A stretch of DNA of 7,542 bases from AP-15 sp036404275. GTDB lineage: Bacteria > Pseudomonadota > Alphaproteobacteria > ATCC43930 > CGMCC-115725. The position numbers and the translations under genes are program-made. The notes below the pieces were generated by a model. The model was given only the letters and a program-made list of their open reading frames with translations. It did no database searches and had not been told where the DNA came from. Location of the stretch: assembly GCA_036404275.1 (NCBI GenBank), contig DASXAM010000280.1, positions 1 to 7,542 of the forward strand, given 5' to 3'. Of the stretch, positions 5,480-7,542 are shown piece after piece; within the stretch, counting starts at the first letter, position 1; each line of letters starts with the position of its first letter.

Positions 5480-6703
5480 ATGCAGAAACCAGTTGTTGCC
5501 GCTGCCATGCGCATTGACCGACGTCTTGTGCTGAAAACAGGCGCGGCTCTAGCGGCGGCCGGGCCGGCGATGTTGCGGGGCACCGCCGCCGGAGCGCAGC
5601 CGCGCAGCAAAGGCGCAACTGCGCTGATCGCATATGTCGGCGCGTTTACGACGACGCAGCGCAAGGGGCATGGCGGCGGCATCAACGTCTACCGGGTGGA
5701 TCCGTCGGGCGCCTGGACCCACGAGCAGCTCCTCGAGATCACTAACCCCTCTTTCCTGGCGATCGACCGGGCGCAGCGTTTTCTTTATTCGGTGCATGCC
5801 GACCTCGACGAGGTCAGCGCCTATGCGATCGACAAGGAAAACGGCCACGTCACCGCGCTCAACAAGCAATCCTGCGGCGGCAAAAACCCGGTGCATTTGG
5901 CGATCGACCCGACCGGGCGATGGATCGTCACCGCCAATTACACCGCGGGCTCGGTCGGCGTCGTGCCGATCGAGAAGGACGGAACCTTGGGGCCGCGCGC
6001 CGATCTGGTGGCGCTGACCGGCGAGCCGGGCCCGGACGGAAAGCGGCAAGCGAGCTCGCACCCGCACGAGGCGGTCTTTGATCCGAGCGGCCGCTTTATC
6101 GCGATACCCGATCTGGGGTACGACCGGATCGATGTGTTCCGCCTCGATGCGGCGACCGGCAAGCTGACGCCGAACGATCCGGCCTTTGTCAAGGCACGCC
6201 CCGGCTCCGGCCCGCGGCATATCGCCTTTCACCCGAAGATGCCGTTCGCCTATGTGATCAATGAAATCGGCTCGACCGTCGTGACCTACCGCTGGGACGG
6301 GCAACGCGGCAGCTTGCAGCCGCTCCAGATTTTGCCCTCCACCCCATCGAGCTACACCGGCGACAATCACGGCGCCGAGATCGCCGTCCACCCGTCCGGC
6401 CGCGTCGTCTACGCCTCGAACCGCGGCCATGACAGCGTCGGGGTGTTCGCCGTCAATTCTCGCGACGGGACGCTGACACCGGCGGGATGGGTGCTGACCC
6501 ACGCCAAGTCGCCGCGCTTTTTCTGTCTCGATCCGGCGGCGAAAACGCTCTACGCCGCCAACGCCGACGAAGGCTTCAGCACCGAGCAGAACACCGACAC
6601 GATCGTGCCGTTCAAGGTCAACCAAGGAAACGGATCGCTGACGCCGACAGGCAAGGTCCTCAAGACCAGCAGCCCTTGCACGATCGTCTTCGCTAGCGCG
6701 TAG
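5480..6703 (+). CDS. Lactonase-family seven-bladed beta-propeller protein, Tat-exported
   Basis: This 407-aa protein belongs to the lactonase family that includes 6-phosphogluconolactonase (Pgl) and fungal carboxy-muconate cyclase. The N-terminus has a Tat-type signal: twin arginines Arg14-Arg15 in DRRLVLK, then an Ala-rich hydrophobic stretch and a likely cleavage site after AGA (residue 39). It is therefore predicted to act in the periplasm, unlike cytoplasmic Pgl. Propeller repeats are evident: IAYVGAFTT, HLAIDPTGRWIVTANYTAGSVGV, HPHEAVFDPSGRFIAIPDLG, GPRHIAFHPKMPFAYVINE, HGAEIAVHPSGRVVYASNRG and SPRFFCLDPAAKTLYAANAD. The last blade has a short extra loop, DEGFSTEQNTD. ATG 5480 follows a strong Shine-Dalgarno; the later Met10 lacks one. 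Hydrolysis of a sugar or aromatic-derived lactone is plausible, but family membership does not settle the reaction, and some members have no known activity. It is transcribed convergently with the next gene. Confidence 0.9.
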   Translation: MQKPVVAAAMRIDRRLVLKTGAALAAAGPAMLRGTAAGAQPRSKGATALIAYVGAFTTTQRKGHGGGINVYRVDPSGAWTHEQLLEITNPSFLAIDRAQRFLYSVHADLDEVSAYAIDKENGHVTALNKQSCGGKNPVHLAIDPTGRWIVTANYTAGSVGVVPIEKDGTLGPRADLVALTGEPGPDGKRQASSHPHEAVFDPSGRFIAIPDLGYDRIDVFRLDAATGKLTPNDPAFVKARPGSGPRHIAFHPKMPFAYVINEIGSTVVTYRWDGQRGSLQPLQILPSTPSSYTGDNHGAEIAVHPSGRVVYASNRGHDSVGVFAVNSRDGTLTPAGWVLTHAKSPRFFCLDPAAKTLYAANADEGFSTEQNTDTIVPFKVNQGNGSLTPTGKVLKTSSPCTIVFASA

Positions 6704-6705
6704 GC

Positions 6706-6718
6706 TCCGGCCCCCGGA
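6706..6718. terminator. Small hairpin in the convergent gap
   Basis: TCCGG-CCC-CCGGA lies 2 bases after the lactonase stop, in the 25-base gap before the stop codon of the opposite-strand gene. It reads the same on both strands and could serve both genes. It lacks T-runs, so support is weak. Confidence 0.25.
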
Positions 6719-6728
6719 TCGCCCGCTT

Positions 6729-7542
6729 TCAGGCGAGCGCATCGTCGAGGAGGCGGACGATGTGGCGGGCGTTGCGGCCGAGCGCGTCGGCGATCTGGTG
6801 ACGGCAGCTCGTGCCGCAGGCCGCGATCAGCGTGTCGGGCGGAGCGGCGCGCAGGCGCGGCAGAACGCCGAGCTCGCCGATCTTTAGCGACATCTCGTAA
6901 TGCTCCGCCTCGTAGCCAAAGGCGCCGGCCATGCCGCAGCAGGTCGAGTCAAAGGTCTCGACCTTGAGCTCCGGGATCAGCTGCAAGGTTTTGATGGCGG
7001 CCTGGACCGTCGCGAACGCCTTCTGGTGGCAATGGCCGTGCAACAAGGCGGTGCGGCCCGGCATCGCTCCGAGATTGAGGCGGAACCGGCCAGCGCCGCG
7101 CTCGCTGTCGACAAATTCCTCGAAGAGCTGCGCATGGCCGGCGAGCGCCTTCGCCGCCTCTCCCGGCAACAGCGCCGGAAATTCGTCGCGCAAGGTCAAT
7201 AGGCAGGACGGCTCGAGGCCGACGATCGGGATTCCCGCCGCGACAAAGGGCGCCAATGCCGCCATCATGCGCTCCGCTTCCCGGCGGGCCCCGTCGAGAA
7301 GGCCCGCCGCGAGAAAGGTCCGGCCGCAGCACAATGGCCGGCCGCGCGCCGGGTCCGGACTGAGCACGCGATACCCGGCGCGGGTCAGCACCCGCTCGGC
7401 CGCGCGGGCATTATCGGGCTCGAAATACCGGTTGAACGTGTCAATCAACAGCACAACCTCGCGCTGCTCTACCCCCACCCTTCCCTCCCCCGCTTGCGGG
7501 GGAGGGGCAATAGAAGTCCCCCGCTCCGCTCGCGAGGGAGCA
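6729..7542 (-). CDS. FAD/Fe-S oxidoreductase, C-terminal cysteine-rich (CCG) domain; probably 5'-partial
   Basis: This is the cysteine-rich (CCG, GlcF/GlpC-like) Fe-S region found at the C-terminus of large FAD-linked oxidoreductases of the D-lactate/D-2-hydroxyacid dehydrogenase type (YdiJ-like). Numbered from GTG 7476-7478, it has VDTFNRYFEP-like LLIDTFNRYFEP (10-21), Cys50-Cys51-Gly, GLEPSCLLTLRDEF with Cys92, HGHCHQKA with Cys150, Cys180-Cys181-Gly followed by MAGAFGYEAEHYE, and GTSCRHQI with Cys225. These cysteines would bind an Fe-S cluster. The minus-strand frame has no stop from 7478 to the window edge, so either the protein continues upstream as a full-length FAD-Fe-S fusion (favoured) or it starts at GTG 7478, which is preceded by purine-rich GGGGAGGGAAGG. 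In the first case repeat palindromes are translated in frame as a linker (APPPQAGEGRVG). It converges with the lactonase gene. The exact substrate is unknown. Confidence 0.85.
   Translation of the reverse strand, partial: APSRAERGTSIAPPPQAGEGRVGVEQREVVLLIDTFNRYFEPDNARAAERVLTRAGYRVLSPDPARGRPLCCGRTFLAAGLLDGARREAERMMAALAPFVAAGIPIVGLEPSCLLTLRDEFPALLPGEAAKALAGHAQLFEEFVDSERGAGRFRLNLGAMPGRTALLHGHCHQKAFATVQAAIKTLQLIPELKVETFDSTCCGMAGAFGYEAEHYEMSLKIGELGVLPRLRAAPPDTLIAACGTSCRHQIADALGRNARHIVRLLDDALA
7483..7506. repeat. REP-like palindrome, 11-bp stem
   Basis: CCCTCCCCCGC (7483-7493) and GCGGGGGAGGG (7496-7506) form a perfect 11-bp inverted repeat with a TT loop. The core matches the palindrome at 2275-2295. 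It lies within the open minus-strand frame of the Fe-S oxidoreductase. Confidence 0.8.
7517..7539. repeat. Second, imperfect palindrome next to the REP-like element
   Basis: TCCCCCGC (7517-7524) pairs with GCGAGGGA (7532-7539) with one mismatch and a 7-base loop. It is separated from the previous palindrome by 10 bases, giving a two-hairpin unit resembling paired REP elements. The window ends 3 bases later, so the full element cannot be seen. Confidence 0.55.

Noticed and set aside
4827..5633. Minus-strand ORF over the transporter 3' end and the lactonase 5' end
   Set aside because: Composition is Arg/Gln-rich without domains and it overlaps two well-supported genes.
5549..6742. Long minus-strand ORF (397 codons) opposite the lactonase gene
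   Set aside because: It is a shadow of a clear beta-propeller gene and shows no family features; the lactonase frame has the Shine-Dalgarno and conserved repeats.
1..7542. tRNA, rRNA, CRISPR array, transposase or insertion sequence
   Set aside because: No cloverleaf, rRNA-like stretch, regularly spaced repeats, transposase motif or terminal inverted repeats with target duplication were seen by eye.

Overview
The window is GC-rich with strong G/C third-position bias, proteobacterial Shine-Dalgarno sites, and GC-rich 'CCCTCCCCCGC...GCGGGGGAGGG' palindromes of the kind scattered through many alphaproteobacterial genomes. An alphaproteobacterium (for example rhizobial, sphingomonad or rhodospirillalean) is the most likely source; this is an inference from style and gene content, not a database result.

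Layout, left to right. (1) 1-548, plus: the 3' end of a GMC-family FAD oxidoreductase (choline-dehydrogenase-like). (2) 549-887: a leader region with no gene but with phased ACCTG/CAGGT half-sites and small hairpins. (3) 888-2225 and 2335-2886, plus: the alpha (Rieske, catalytic) and beta (NTF2-like) subunits of an aromatic ring-hydroxylating dioxygenase, separated by 109 bases holding a repeat-type palindrome. (4) 2888-2934: clustered hairpins closing the dioxygenase unit. (5) 2987-3680, plus: a VapB/VapC type II toxin-antitoxin pair with overlapping genes, a promoter placed so that the antitoxin mRNA would be leaderless, and a palindrome across its -10 box. (6) 3966-5291, plus: an MFS transporter of the metabolite:H+ symporter type. 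(7) 5480-6703, plus: a lactonase-family seven-bladed beta-propeller protein with a Tat-type signal. (8) 6729-7542, minus: the cysteine-rich (CCG) iron-sulfur domain of an FAD-linked oxidoreductase, convergent with the lactonase; its reading frame stays open to the window edge through a pair of repeat palindromes.

The alcohol oxidoreductase, two-subunit dioxygenase, acid:H+ symporter, exported lactonase-like protein and hydroxyacid-dehydrogenase-like Fe-S protein would fit uptake and oxidation of an aromatic or other organic acid. No substrate can be named from the sequence. The ferredoxin and reductase that the oxygenase needs are not in the window. The toxin-antitoxin cassette sits between the dioxygenase and transporter genes and looks like an independently expressed insertion.

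I do not see a clearly unprecedented system. The items most worth a second look are the repeat palindromes translated in frame at a likely interdomain linker, the apparently leaderless and overlapping vapBC, and the half-site array upstream of the dioxygenase.
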